Assembly: GCF_965638725.1 (NCBI RefSeq)
Contig: NC_134949.1
Coordinates: 77,592,017-77,656,016, forward strand
Reading direction: 5' to 3'
Length of the DNA stretch: 64,000 bases
DNA from: Aptenodytes patagonicus
Taxonomy: Eukaryota > Chordata > Aves > Sphenisciformes > Spheniscidae
The position numbers and the translations under genes were made by a program. The notes under the pieces are model-generated. The model had not been told where the DNA came from. It was given only the letters and a program-made list of their open reading frames with translations, and did not search any database. Every line of letters begins with the position of its first letter. The first letter of the stretch is position 1. Below are positions 36,447 through 47,704 of the stretch, piece after piece.

Positions 36447-36600
36447 ACCTGATTCTTGTGGTTTTGAACGTGTTTTTATTAGAGAAACAAGGCATGGTAA
36501 ACAGATCTTAGGTTTGCACAACTGGGTGCAATTTTACATTCAGGAAAAGCGCAACTGAATTGACTACAAGGGATATGTCACTCGGAAGAACAAAACCAGG
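36447..36600 (+). pseudogene. ENDOU-like exon 6 with lost catalytic His and TGA
   Basis: It encodes RPDSCGFERVF, then GLHNWVQFYIQEKRN, a TGA at 36556-36558, and IDYKGYVTRKNKTR. The first catalytic His of the family is Arg (CGT) here and the second (in GLHNW) is kept. It is 154 bp with acceptor TTACAG and donor GTAAGA. Confidence 0.9.
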
Positions 36601-37021
36601 GTAAGAACAAGCAGGGTGCCTTTGCAAATAAGACAAATGGATCCAGAGATAAAAGCTGTGGTAATTAATCAAGACAGAATGACACAATCATAGGCTCAGC
36701 TGCTTTGAACCTAATTTGCCCAGGTGTATATAAGCAGAAGAAATACTAGCATGCCCTCAAGTCCAGCTTCTTTTTTTGCAAAAACTATTTTAAAAAGTAG
36801 TGCTGGTGTTTACAGAATTGCAACGCTGCTGAAGCTTAATTGAGATAAATGATCATGTACGCTCCAGAGGACAGGAAAAAGGCTGTGCTCTACCTATAGC
36901 ACCCTGACACAGCAAGGATGACTGAAACTTGCAATGGCCTCAAAAATCTGGAGTCGGAAATTGTATCTGTCTGGCCACAGCTGTGTTGGAGATTATTTTG
37001 TTGTTTTGTTTATGCTTTCAG

Positions 37022-37282
37022 CCTCACAAAGATGACTAAGTTTTGAGCATCCAGTTCAGCTGGAAGGGCTCGGTCAAGCCAATTGGAAGCACCTTTATTG
37101 GTGTCAGCCCAGAGTTCGAATTTGCCCTTTACACCGTCATTTTCCTGCTGGCTGAAGAAAGAGTCACAAGTGAAACAGTGAAGATCGAGGAATATGAGCT
37201 ACAGATGGTTGTTTGCCGCCATGGGCACCACATTGGAACAGCATATCCAGTACTCCTCAGCACCATTAGTGAAGACTCGTAG
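37022..37282 (+). pseudogene. ENDOU-like exon 7 with TAA, terminal exon
   Basis: It encodes PHKDD, TAA at 37037-37039, then VLSIQFSWKGSVKPIG, IGVSPEFEFALYT and GTAYPVLLSTISEDS before TAG. It is 261 bp with acceptor TTTCAG. The family's catalytic Lys (VKP) is present. Confidence 0.9.
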
Positions 37283-38922
37283 TTAGAGTGATCAGGCAAC
37301 ATTTCTTTTTTTTCGGGGGGGGGAGGACACGGAACCAGACGGCAGAGTAAGTTGATGTGTTGTTTTATACAAGTCATTTTGAGTAAAAATTGATGACTCA
37401 CTCTCTTTTGGTCTGCAGTGGAGTGTTTAATCAATAGTGTGCCGTGACTCAGTGTCTGACAAACCTTGAAACATACTGCTGCTCATATTAAAGGCCAGAT
37501 CAAACTTACATCAGCCTTCCTTCGTGCATGATAACACTGTACTTTTCAGCAGATAATGGAATTTAGGAAAAGGCTATATTAAAATCGATACACATCTTTC
37601 TCTTATTTCTTAGCTACTGCATATTTGAAAGAGCAATAACCCCATATTGCTTACATTTTGCCTTCCAGACAGCAACTTTGATTTGGCACCAGCAGAACCA
37701 CAGTACCTTTTTTCTCCTCTCCTCATTTCATAAGAGGTTAATTTCAAATGCATTTTTACAATCACAGTGCCCTGGACACACAGGAAACACATTCAGATGT
37801 GAGAATGGTCATCAGATCAACAGCAAGTTGCATTGGCTTTGCCCAGGTTTTCTAGAAGCCACAGTAGGCTTTACCTCACCTAACTTTAACAGTCCGTGGT
37901 ATAGGCACCTGTGTTCCCATTACAGGCAATGATGCCTGCAGTCACTTATCTGCTTGTGTAATCTGCATGAGGGTTAGATGAATGCCCCTGCATAATCCGT
38001 GGACTAGATCTCCAGTGGCAATAACAACATGTCACTGGGGACACTGGTCCTAGTCCTGGACCTGGTCACTGGTCCTTCTGCTGATGTGGACATGTCTGCC
38101 CCTGTTCTTCCAAAATGTGTTCAATACTGCAGTAAAAGGAAGGTAGTGCTTTTCCGTCTCATACCAATGTAGAAACAGGCAGATGCTGAGACCCTCTGAG
38201 AATGTGAGAAGGACTGGTTAGATACTCACATGTCACCAGAATTTCTACAACAAAGCAAGGATCTTTACTCACACTGGTAAAAGAACAGCTTTTGGCTATT
38301 TCTTTTCCTGAAGAGGACCAGAAAAGTCAGCCTATTGCTGCGGAATGTAAAACAGTAGACAAGAGCATTTGAAATAAAGTACCTTTAGAAAACAAGAAAA
38401 ACTTTACACTGAGCCGAGCAGGGATTTAAAATGTTTTCTGTTTCTTAAAGCAACTTTCATATACTCTCAGTCTCTCCCAAAACTTCACCAGCCGTAAGAA
38501 TCTTTACCACCCGGGGAATTTGGTCCTAAGCTCCTCTAAACCGTGTCCTATAGCACTGGCTGGCATTTATTTACATACTTGCAAACATTTACAGAGAGCA
38601 AGCCAAGGGTTCCTACAGCTGTTGAAACTACACGAGAGGCATTTCAGGCCTGATACAATTGAGAGAACAGCAACAGAGGAGCAACTGGTAGGCACCGATG
38701 AACAAGTTCACCCTTCCCTGCAGCATCAAGGGCTACTGAAGGACAACAAGAGAGTCCAAACTCAGGTTCCGGTGTATATTTGAAGCACGCAGGATCTGAG
38801 GCAGATCTTGGAAATGGTACAAAATCACTGAGATGTCACACAGAATACTTGCTCCGTGGAAGGTGAAAGGCACTCAGTTTCCTTCAGGTTGGGGAACTTC
38901 CCTGCAGCCAAGGGCCCACAGG
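37283..38922. other. 3' flank of ENDOU-like gene and A4GALT copy 1
   Basis: Intergenic DNA between convergent genes. An ATTAAA at 37487-37492 could end the ENDOU-like transcript. The A4GALT copy 1 3' UTR comes from the other side. No transposon is recognised. Confidence 0.5.
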
Positions 38923-40005
38923 TCACATTACAGGCCTTGACTGCTCTTCAGGGTCCTTCTTCATCTTCGCATATGTGGCAGGGCAGAACTGAGAATACAG
39001 CTGAGCCAGCAAAGCCTGGGACGTGATCTCTAGCCTTGTCCCGTGGCTCAGTTTGTTCCATACGTGCACCGCGTAGGTGTTCTTAAGGAGCTTGTGAAGC
39101 TCCGAGGAGCTGATTGTGTCAAATAACTTCTTCCAGTTCTCCCAGCAGATAGGATAAAAGGCTTCTGGGGAAAGAGTACGCACCCCTTTGCAGCTCATGT
39201 TGTTCTGGACATTACTGATGGAGCACCACTTCTTGAAGACACGCGTTAGGAGATGTGGGCCCTGGTGCGCCCAGATCAAGCCATTGTAGTTATCCACAAA
39301 GTCCTGCATGCAAAGCTCCATGAACTCGTGTTTGGGCTTAAAGGACAGAAAGGCCCCGTTCAGTACATACTCGGACTGGGTACCAAGCACATTGGTGAGG
39401 TTCTTCAAGTTCCTAAGCACTATGAAGTCTGTGTCCAGGTAGATGCCACCAAATTTCCACATGATGGCAATTCTGCAGGCATCAGACAGGACAGGTAAGA
39501 AATAAGGTTCCTTCTGGTGCTCAGACTGCAAGTACCACTTTGCCAGAGGCGTCCCTGAGAAAAGCTCCGGCAAGTCCAGGGGCTGGATTTCCACATTGGG
39601 GAAGCAGCTCAGCAACGAGAAGCCCCAGTGGTTGGGTAATGAGGCGTTACCGTTCACCAAGCCCTTCATGAGCACCACGACCCTTGTCCCGGGGTGCGTC
39701 CGGGCCGCTGACTCCACAGAGCATGTGAACAGGTAACTTGGGTTAGTTCGCTCCGAGGTCTCCACAAAAAACACATCCCCTGGTGGAGGAGGGGGCCCAC
39801 CAGGAATGGCACTGGGAGGAGAAGGCAAAAACTGAGCACACCTGCTTTGTGTAGGCAAGCTGTAGAGCTGGCCCTCAGCGTCCTCCCCAGTTCTCCAGTA
39901 GAACATGACAGCGGCAAAGAACACAAATGAAATGGTGAGGATAAACAGAGCCCTGAGCCCGTGGCTCGGCACCACCGTGGCCAGATTTGGCAGGCAGCTG
40001 GACAT
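38923..40005 (-). CDS. A4GALT-like: A4GALT-type alpha-1,4-galactosyltransferase, copy 1 (diverged paralogue)
   Basis: This Golgi type II membrane enzyme (GT32 family) moves galactose from UDP-Gal in alpha-1,4 linkage onto lactosylceramide (Gb3 synthase) or a related galactoside. The 360-aa coding exon has a short cytoplasmic tail, signal anchor at about 18-37, a proline-rich stem, the DXD metal/UDP site DTD at 191-193 in GGIYLDTDF, and the C-terminal Gb3-synthase domain (AFYPICW, NTYAVHVWNK). Gln210 matches human Gln211, whose change to Glu broadens acceptor use. I chose the ATG at 40005 because copy 2 shares it. An in-frame ATG at 40056, just after the splice acceptor, would add 17 residues. 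The conserved NGWIWGHQGPQ reads NGLIWAHQGPH, a copy-specific change. No lesion is seen. Confidence 0.9.
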   Translation of the reverse strand: MSSCLPNLATVVPSHGLRALFILTISFVFFAAVMFYWRTGEDAEGQLYSLPTQSRCAQFLPSPPSAIPGGPPPPPGDVFFVETSERTNPSYLFTCSVESAARTHPGTRVVVLMKGLVNGNASLPNHWGFSLLSCFPNVEIQPLDLPELFSGTPLAKWYLQSEHQKEPYFLPVLSDACRIAIMWKFGGIYLDTDFIVLRNLKNLTNVLGTQSEYVLNGAFLSFKPKHEFMELCMQDFVDNYNGLIWAHQGPHLLTRVFKKWCSISNVQNNMSCKGVRTLSPEAFYPICWENWKKLFDTISSSELHKLLKNTYAVHVWNKLSHGTRLEITSQALLAQLYSQFCPATYAKMKKDPEEQSRPVM

Positions 40006-40059
40006 CCTGGGCAGTCTTGCTCCCGTCAGAGCCCGCTCTCCCAAGACAACCGTCATGAT
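40006..40059 (-). other. 5' part of the copy 1 coding exon, with splice acceptor
   Basis: CCTTCAG|ATCATGACGG puts the exon start at 40059. The region is untranslated or a short N-terminal extension, depending on which ATG is used. The open frame continuing to 40173 runs into the pyrimidine-rich intron end, so that part is not coding. Copy 2 has the same acceptor. Confidence 0.7.
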
Positions 40060-41067
40060 CTGAAGGGGAGGAAAGAAGAAAAAGACACTCACAGGCAAGG
40101 CAGCAGACCACGAGCCTTGGGACAGTGCCACGGCAGAACAGAACTCTCCTTCCTTTACGTCAGGGCAGCACACTTAAATTATGCCTTGGTCATTTCTGAA
40201 ACAGTCTCCTGGCTTCTCTGTATTGTCACAGGTCCTTCAGGTCAATGCATAACTGAGGGGGAAGCAGCAAGGAGGATTGTGGCATTTCTACTGCCTCCCT
40301 CTGCTCCATCTCCAAATCCCCATGCTCCAGAACAGAGAGCTTCAGGAAACGGCAAAAGCTTTAATCAAACAGCTGTAACCAGACAGGGAACAGGACCGAG
40401 AACCCAGCTTGTGCAATCCCATTTCTCATTCACCCCTGCTTACTGCACCTGGGTCACATACTAAACTCGCCACATAGCCAGAAAATGACTTGTCAGCCGC
40501 ACTGGGAGGTTTCCAAATGCAACAGCAAGAAGCCACCGCTCTCCACTAGGCACTGGGGCTTGGGGGACAGAGGAGAGGCAGCTGATACACAAATCATCAC
40601 TCTGGATACCCAGAACATTTTCTTCTCCTGCAGAGAAATGCCAGCACGTGCCGTGGGTGTTACAGGCAGCGAAAAAACACCTCTCTGCTTTTTACAAAGC
40701 TATTTCCCCCTCCCTCCACAACTCAGCTTGTTGAATCCTGTAAATCATTTTTAGCTTGGTAAACTTTAGAAGAGAAATCAGGCTGGAGGGGACAGAGCCT
40801 TTGCAGTAGAGAAGGCAGGAAGGTGTGGCTCTAATCTAACAGTGAGCAAGCTTCAGGGTTACGTGCATATTTTTAGTAAGAGGAGGAACTTCTACTACAA
40901 TCGCACTTCTATATATTTAGAAATACATTTCTGCTTTTGTAGCAGATAAGAGGACATTTTAGACGCTGCATTGGCCAGTCCCTTTATTTCACAAAACAAA
41001 CACAGGAAATCTGGCGCTCTACCTTCCTCTGAAACTGCAAGTCCCACTCACAGAAACTGCAAATACT

Positions 41068-41074
41068 ACTTACC
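41068..41074 (-). other. candidate donor of an A4GALT copy 1 5' UTR exon
   Basis: On the minus strand GGGGACAG|GTAAGTAG is a near-perfect donor about 1.0 kb upstream of the coding-exon acceptor. Human A4GALT has non-coding upstream exons, so this may end one here. The exon's 5' limit is not visible. Confidence 0.35.
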
Positions 41075-42003
41075 TGTCCCCGCTTTCAAGACACCACAGA
41101 AGTCACTGCTCAGACGGACAAGATTTTTCAAGAGGTTAGTGTCTCTGAGAGTGCCTATAACTCTATGGTCTAGTACTTCCTTTGTCTGGAAAATAACGGT
41201 GAAAGGTGGAGTCTAAACACATGGAGAAAACAAGCAGATCAAGGAGGATGTGACATCATATGTTCAGCTAATATGGTGGCTGATATAACGGTCAGGCAGC
41301 TGTGCTGTGAAGAACTCACCTAATTAGAAATGAATCAGCAAAAGAAACAAAACGAAAAACAAAAGAAGAAGGAAACCCCATTATCGCTACACTTTAAAAT
41401 TTATACTGTGGCAGGAAACCAGTTGTGGGTTTGTTTTCTACTCCTTTGCTAAGAATTCCCAGCGCTCACGCTGCTTGGGTGGCTGCCACGAGAACTGAGC
41501 TGAGAGCTTCATAGAGCTGCCTCCTCTCACCCCAAGACTTAAGTTCTGAATACTCCTTTGAACACACACTCTTTCGACCAATTAATTTACTCATCCATTT
41601 GGGAATACTCCCTCTTATGCTGGATACCGCATTGAACGACTTTGCCAAATTCAGGTGTCCCTCATTTTATGATAGACTTCCCCCTTGTCCCTGTGCTCGA
41701 TGGCAGCTGACCTTCCCTTACAGAAGACAACGTTGACGCGTTCATGAAATACCACCTTTATCCATACAGCCACTACGTTCAGGGTTTAGTGCGGTTTCTT
41801 CTCAGTTGCCTGCAACAAATGTCACGCCTATTGCTCTGTAGCTTCCCAGACCCCTCCCCCCTCCCCCAATCCTTCCAAGCACTGCAGCACCACGGACGGA
41901 CTCATAAGATGCCAACACTGGGGAAGCTCTTTGGAAAGCACCTTAAGCTATTCCCAGCCCTTTCATCGATGGAGCTCTCCAGGCCTCAGGTCAGGCCCCA
42001 TCT

Positions 42004-43450
42004 AGTCACAGAATCACAGAGGGGTTGGGGTTAGGAGGCACCTCTGGAGGTCATTTGTCCAACTCCCCTGCTCAAAGCAGAGTCACCTAGAGCGGGTTGC
42101 TCGGGACCATGTCCTCTTGGCTTTTGACCTTGTCCGAGGACAGAGACTCCACAACCTCTCTGGGCAACCTGTTCCAGTGTTTCACCACCATTTCTTTCAT
42201 TCTAATTTCCCGTATTTCAATTTGTGCCCATTGTGTCTCACCCCGTCACTGGATTCCACAGAGAAGAGTCCGGCTTCTCTTCTTTACCCCACCCATCTCC
42301 AGTCAGGTATTTATACACTTAGACAAGACAGCCCCCGAGCCTGCTCTTCTCCGAGAAAAATGATCAGAGCTCTCTCAGCCTCTCTTCGTACGGCACGTGC
42401 TCCAGTCCCTTCCTCATGTTAGTGGCCCTTCTCTGGACTTGCCCCAGTATGTCCATGTCTCACTTTAACTGGGAAGCCCGGAACCAGCACTCCAGATGTG
42501 TCTCACCAGTGCTGACTAGCGGGGAAGGATTGCTTCCCTTGACCTTGCAGGTAATGCTCTACATAACGCAGCCCAGCAGGCTGTTGGCCGCCTTTGCCAC
42601 AAGGGCACACTGCTGGCTCCTGGTCAACTTCTTGTCCACAGGTGCATGGAGTTATCTCTCACCAGTTGCATCTCTCTGTTGAGCTTCATGAGGTTCCTGT
42701 TGGCTCCTTTCTCCAGCTTGTTGAGGTTGCTCTGAGAGGCAGCTCAACCACCTTGTGTATCAACCACTCCTCCCAGTGTTTCATCGTCTGCAAACTTGTC
42801 AAGGTCGCACTCCATCCCATCATCATCAAGGTCTTTAATAAAGACGTTAAACAGTACTGGCACCAGCACAGATCCCTGGAGTGTACCACTAGTTACTGGC
42901 CTCCACCTGGACTGTGTCGCTCATCACAATCCTTCAAGCCCAGAAGTTCATTCAGCTTTCAAATCCACCTCACTGTGTTTATGTAGTCCACATTTCATCA
43001 GTATGCCTACGAGGCTGTTATGGAGACTGTGTCAAAAGCCTTACTAAAGTCGCAATAAACAACATCCGATGCTCTTCCCCCATCCACTGAGCTGGTCATT
43101 TCATCATAGAAGGCCATCAGTTTTGCCAGGCATGATTTCCCCTTTGTAAATCCATGCCAGCTACTCCTTGTCCTACCTTCTTGTCCTTAATATGTTTGCA
43201 GATGACTTCCAGGAGGATTTGCTCCATCACCTTCCCAGGGGTCACGGTGACACTGACTGGCCTGCAGTTCCCTGGATCCTCTTCCTTGCACTTCCTGAAG
43301 ATAGGCAAGATAGGAGTGACTTTTGCTTCCCTCCACCTCCCCTGATCTCTACGACCTTTCAAGCGTAACGAAGTCTCACGATGACATCAGCCAGCTCCCG
43401 CAGCACTCATGGATGCATCCCATCAGCTCCCATCATCCGTCTGTTCGTTC
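42004..43450 (-). repeat. CR1 LINE, long 5'-truncated fragment
   Basis: Antisense CR1 covering much of the reverse-transcriptase region and 3' end. Recognisable blocks are the tail complement CACAGAATCACAGAGG near 42006, CACAACCTCTCTGGGCAACC at 42150-42169, the complement of the FADD region near 42780-42800, and the complement of CR1 NCRPVSVT (CTGGCCTGCAGTTCCC) near 43256. It is moderately diverged, with multiple disruptions. Confidence 0.88.
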
Positions 43451-46370
43451 AGTCCTGACCTGTATTCCATGGACATGGTGATGTGCAAGAGACTGTGGCA
43501 TGCATCCCCCACAAGGAGGGATTACAGTGTAGAGAAACATGCCCCAGTTCCTCCCACCTGTAGCCAGATGCAGAAATTAACTTTGGTTTGCTTCAAACTG
43601 ATCTCTGAACTCCCTTTCAATCTCTCATCTCCTACTGACCTTCCGCCTCTCTAGCAGGCTTCCTGTTCCTTCTGCAGTTGGAAAAAAAAAACCCCAACAA
43701 CATTGGTAGCTTTAATATCTTTTGTTAATTGGTTTTCAAACAATGTTTTCTATAGCCTAATGGTGTTTTCATATTTAACTTGCCAGACGTTATGCGCCTA
43801 CCTAATTTCCCCCCTAGACATAGATTCCGCTTTGTGAAGAGTACTTTCTTACTTCTCGTGCCTCTACCAACATACTGCAGAGCCACGGCAGCTGCTATTT
43901 GGCTCCATCATTATACACCAATTTAAAGGTCAAGATCTCGGCTTGAGCCGTGATGGCAGGGTGCAGCTGAAGTGACTTCCTCCTGTAGTTTTCTCTTCTG
44001 GACTATGCCTATTCATCTGAGTTCCAGGCATGGTTTGCAAAGAAGGTACCAGAGAGACCGCAAGCCAAGTGCACACACGGAATGGTCACAAATTGAGAGA
44101 GATGAACCTGAAGTACATGAGAAGGATCAGCGTGCCGGTGTTCACAAATGGCATATCCAAACAGAGCATGTGGAGAGCTTTGGTTTTCTTCTTCTCTCCG
44201 GCTGAGGACAAACCAGCCCTAGGCAGACCTCAGCTCCCAACATGTATATGACTAAGGCAGGTAACTACACTTTCCTCCAAGAAGGGCTCTTAACCTGCTT
44301 TGCACCACAGCCTTCCTGGACCACACATTTTGGGGGCAGGGAGAAGAAACAGGGGGGAGAAGAACAGGGGAAAAAAGAGCCCTACAGAGCATTACTACTT
44401 ACTGCGCATCCTAGATCCCCCCCAACACAAGAGCTCCTGGCATAGGAGCACTCTCAGCCAGCACAGAGAAAATAATCATCGTTCAGTTTCTTCCCAGGAG
44501 ACCAGGTCCAGGATTACCCTACCGATCTTTCCTTACTCCTCTTCTGTTGCACTGTCCAATTCTGCATCTCCAACCCCCACCCCTGGCTTCTCTCCTTGAT
44601 GTATGGCACAGCCGGGTACCAGCTAACCTTCACGAGCTCAAGGACTAAGAAGACAGGGCAAGAAACAGCTAGTGCCTTCTCACCACTCCCCATCATCCTT
44701 GACTGCATATCAGCAATGAAAAAAGCACAGGCAACTCTTTTACATCTCAAGGGAAAGCTGTTTCCCTGGCTCTTGACTCAAGGAGTCACAATAAAACCCT
44801 GCACACCAGACCCCACCAGTCCTTTCACAGCCTCTCAAAATGCTCCCCTAGATTCCAGGGTCTTTAGATCAGGCTCTGAAAGGCAGGTGGGAAAACCAGT
44901 GGCTGCAGCACAAGCTTTCCACGTTGAGGTCTACAAGAGCACAGACACTATCACTACTAAGGGAGGCTGTAGCCCACCACCCAGGGAAACAGCTACACAA
45001 TTTCTCATGGAGTTTCCTATTCCGTAACATCCAGACCTTCCGAGTGAGACTAAAATGCCTTGCTTCAGATAGATTGCAGGTCATGAATGATGGGACTATA
45101 CCTGGTTGGCTTAGGAATCAGTACCACACTGTGCTTTCATCTGTTCCCTCCACTCAAGTCCCAAAGATAGCATGTAGTCGTGGTCCGCAGAGCCTTCTTT
45201 CCACATTTGATTATGCTCAACTTGTCTCATGTTCATTCCACACTCCTAATTTAGTGAGTCACTTCAGGACACAACTTTAAAATGCTTTTCTGCATAATAA
45301 CTAACAGATTGCTCAGACCTACCACCAACGCCTCGCAGAACAAAATGGCAGAGAGAAGTAATAGTAAAAACTGTATTTATTTTTCTTTCGCAAGGCAAAG
45401 GGAAGAAGGCCAAAGGCTGCTTTGGTTTGATTCTCTCCTTATCAAACCTCAGAACATTGACTCTACAGGGGAAAAAAAACAATGAAAAACAACAACAAAA
45501 AACCCCACTCCACTCACTTATCCAAAAAGGCACTTTCCTAGAATAAGCAGTGGTACATAAAGCCAGATAGTCATTGCAGTGGGTCCCAAACACTCCATAA
45601 GCAGTTCATGCTATTGCCACAGTAGCATCCCCTGTTATGCCTTTATGATCACCAACCACCATTTTACCATCTCTGGTAGGGGTTCCTAGCTCACTAAGAT
45701 TTCTGTTGTTTAGTCCAAAGGGCCCAAAACAGAAGGAACCAGTACAAAGAGAAACCATGCCTCACTGACCACACACTAGGCTAGGGCTGACAATTTCGTG
45801 GCTGCTTCTAAAGAAAACAGTGAAAAAAACCCCACAGAGTAGTGACAGTGAGAGTAGGGAGTGAAAACAGCATCCATTTATACCACTTAGTGTGCTGAAG
45901 AATGCTTATACAGTTAGGAAGATCTGCTGTTTCCCCACAAAGTCTTTGTTGTTAAAGATGTTCAGTGTTGGGACAGCTGCAGACGTTCAAAATCCTGAAT
46001 GCCTCCAGGATATACCATAAAGCTGGGCAGAACAAAGGGGCAGCACTACATACATACATGCATGTGGTGCCAGACACTGGAGGGGTGTTTCCAGTACCTT
46101 CTTCACTCCAGAGTAGCTACTTGTGCACAGACCTCACACTCTGCACAACTCACAGGCAGATAGCTTTCAATCAAAGCAGCACCGGCCTCTGATCAACACT
46201 GGACAGCTCAGCATAAAAAAAAACAAAAGGTGCACACCCTCCTTAAGCTCCCACAGCCATGTTCCCTGAGGGACAGGGAACTGTTCTGTAAAAGTGATGG
46301 GCAATATGTCTTTCTCATTTTTATCATCAAAGATGAGATAAATAATCCTGAGACAAACAGAGAAATGTTG
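43451..46370. other. intergenic, nothing recognised
   Basis: No exon with motif support and no identifiable element. It lies between the CR1 at 42-43.4 kb and the LTR element. Confidence 0.45.
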
Positions 46371-46375
46371 CATGC

Positions 46376-46967
46376 TGTCCTGGTTTCAGCAGGGATAGAG
46401 TTAATTTCCTTCCTAGTAGCTGGTACAGTGCTGTGTTTTGGATTTAGGGTGAGAACAATGTTGATAACACACCAATGTTTTAGTTGTTGCTAGGTAGTGT
46501 TTACACTAGCCAAGGACTTTTCAGCTTCCCATGCTCTACTGACTGAGAAGGCTGGAGGTGCACAAGAAGCTGGGAGGGGGCACAGCCAGGACAGCTGACT
46601 GAAACTGGCCAAAGGGATATTCCATACCATGGGACGTCATGCTCAGTATATAAAGCTGGGGGAAGAAGAAGGAAGGGGGGGACGTTTGGAGTGATGGCGT
46701 TTGTCTTCCCAAGGAACTGTTACGTGTGATGGAGCCCTGCTTTCCCGGAGATGGCTGAACACCTGCCTGCCGATGGGAAGTAGTGAATGAATTCCTTGTT
46801 TTGCTTTGCTTGCATGCGCGGCTTTTGCTTTACCTATTAAACTGTCTTTATCTCGACCCATGAGTTTTCTCACTTTTACCCTTCCGATTCTCTCCCCCAT
46901 CCCACCGGGGGGGAGTGAGCGAGCGGCTGCGTGGTGCTTAGTTGCCAACTGAGATTAAACCACGACA
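46376..46967 (+). repeat. 5' LTR
   Basis: A 592-bp LTR beginning TGTCCTGGTTTCAGC and ending CCACGACA. It has a TATATAAA box at 46647-46654 and an ATTAAA polyadenylation signal at 46836-46841, giving an ordinary U3-R-U5 layout. Confidence 0.93.
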
Positions 46968-46975
46968 GTCCTTTT

Positions 46976-46993
46976 TGGTGCCCAACGTGGGGC
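46976..46993 (+). other. primer-binding site, tRNA-Lys type
   Basis: TGGTGCCCAACGTGGGGC starts eight bases after the left LTR. It differs at one position from the tRNA-Lys1,2 primer site used by several betaretrovirus-like elements, which supports a class II (ERVK-like) assignment. Confidence 0.8.
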
Positions 46994-47339
46994 ACGAAGG
47001 GTTCGAGATAATGACAGGTTTGATTGGAATGTGCTAGATCGAATTCATACCTGTTATAGCTGTTTAGCTATTAATTGGCAGGCTCCTGTGCTTGCCATGG
47101 GGCTGGCTTGCCTTACTGTATATTAGAGTCTAGTGCTTGTTAGTGGCTGCTTTTTGCTTTCGCTGCTTGCTGTACTGCTGTACTGCTTATCATCGTATTC
47201 TGCTGTGCCTGGGAACATTTTGATAATGCAATGGCGATGTGCCTGGGCTGGCAGATGGCCAGGGCATCGCTGCTGTTTCTGTGCTGCTGTACTGGACAGG
47301 TTGGAACTCCAGTGTGAACTCGAGTCGAAGGGACTGTGA

Positions 47340-47701
47340 CCTGTGGATGAGTCCATGCAGGAGCAGGACACCCCAAAGCGTCTGTGGCTGTGGATAAGCC
47401 CATGCCAGAGCAGGTACATCTCGAAGCGTCTGTGGCCGCGGTTACATTTGTGCTACAGCAGGTTTACTTCTGAAGGGACTGTGGCTGCGAGTAAGGCCAC
47501 GCTGGAGCAGGTATATCTCTGAAGACATTGTGGCCCATGGAGAAGGCTGTGCTGGAACAGGTGCATCTCAAAGTGACTGTGGATAAGTCTATGCCGCAGC
47601 AGGCGTACCCCTGGAGAGACTGTGGCTCATAGATAAGGCTCCACTTGGAGCAGGTACTACCCTAAGGGACTGCAGTCTGTGGATAAGTCCAAGCCGGAGC
47701 A
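47340..47701 (+). repeat. degenerate ~48-bp tandem repeats inside the LTR element
   Basis: About eight diverged units share the pattern CTGTGGNTN...GATAAG followed by CCATGCYGGAGCAGGT, spaced about 43-51 bp. Units differ by substitutions and small length changes. Their function is unknown. Confidence 0.75.
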
Positions 47702-47704
47702 GGG

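Larger units (their letters stand above)
31778..37282 (+). pseudogene. ENDOU-like: XendoU/ENDOU-family poly(U)-specific endoribonuclease, seven coding exons, probably decayed
   Basis: XendoU enzymes are Mn2+-dependent endoribonucleases that cut at uridines. The exons (31778-31791, 32076-32175, 34191-34302, 35513-35634, 35720-35829, 36447-36600, 37022-37282) give 290 codons without an indel. This is close to Xenopus XendoU, as I recall it, in length and sequence (LNHELSKLF, TFATFISLLDNYE, VVTPEEI, IGVSPEFEFALYT, GTAYPVLLST). There is no somatomedin-B domain, unlike mammalian ENDOU. Damage: TGA at codon 190 (36556-36558), TAA at codon 210 (37037-37039) where relatives have Gln (DDQVL), Arg161 where the catalytic His162 is expected (GFEHVF becomes GFERVF), and a GA instead of GT donor after exon 1. 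The second catalytic His (GLHNW, 177) and the Lys (223) remain. Intact frame and other splice sites suggest recent loss. A sequencing error could explain one lesion, hardly all four. Confidence 0.88.

Noticed and set aside
36556-36558. TGA read as selenocysteine in the ENDOU-like gene
   Set aside because: The family has no Cys or Sec at this position, a second in-frame stop (TAA) lies 20 codons further on, a catalytic His is also lost, and I see no evident SECIS-like structure.
40057-40173. Upstream extension of the A4GALT copy 1 ORF to 416 codons
   Set aside because: The extra part translates the pyrimidine-rich intron end (FFFFPP), and a splice acceptor lies at 40060-40062.
47340-47701. 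Regularly spaced repeats considered as a CRISPR-like array
   Set aside because: This is a vertebrate genome, the units are degenerate throughout with no unique spacers, and they lie inside an LTR element.
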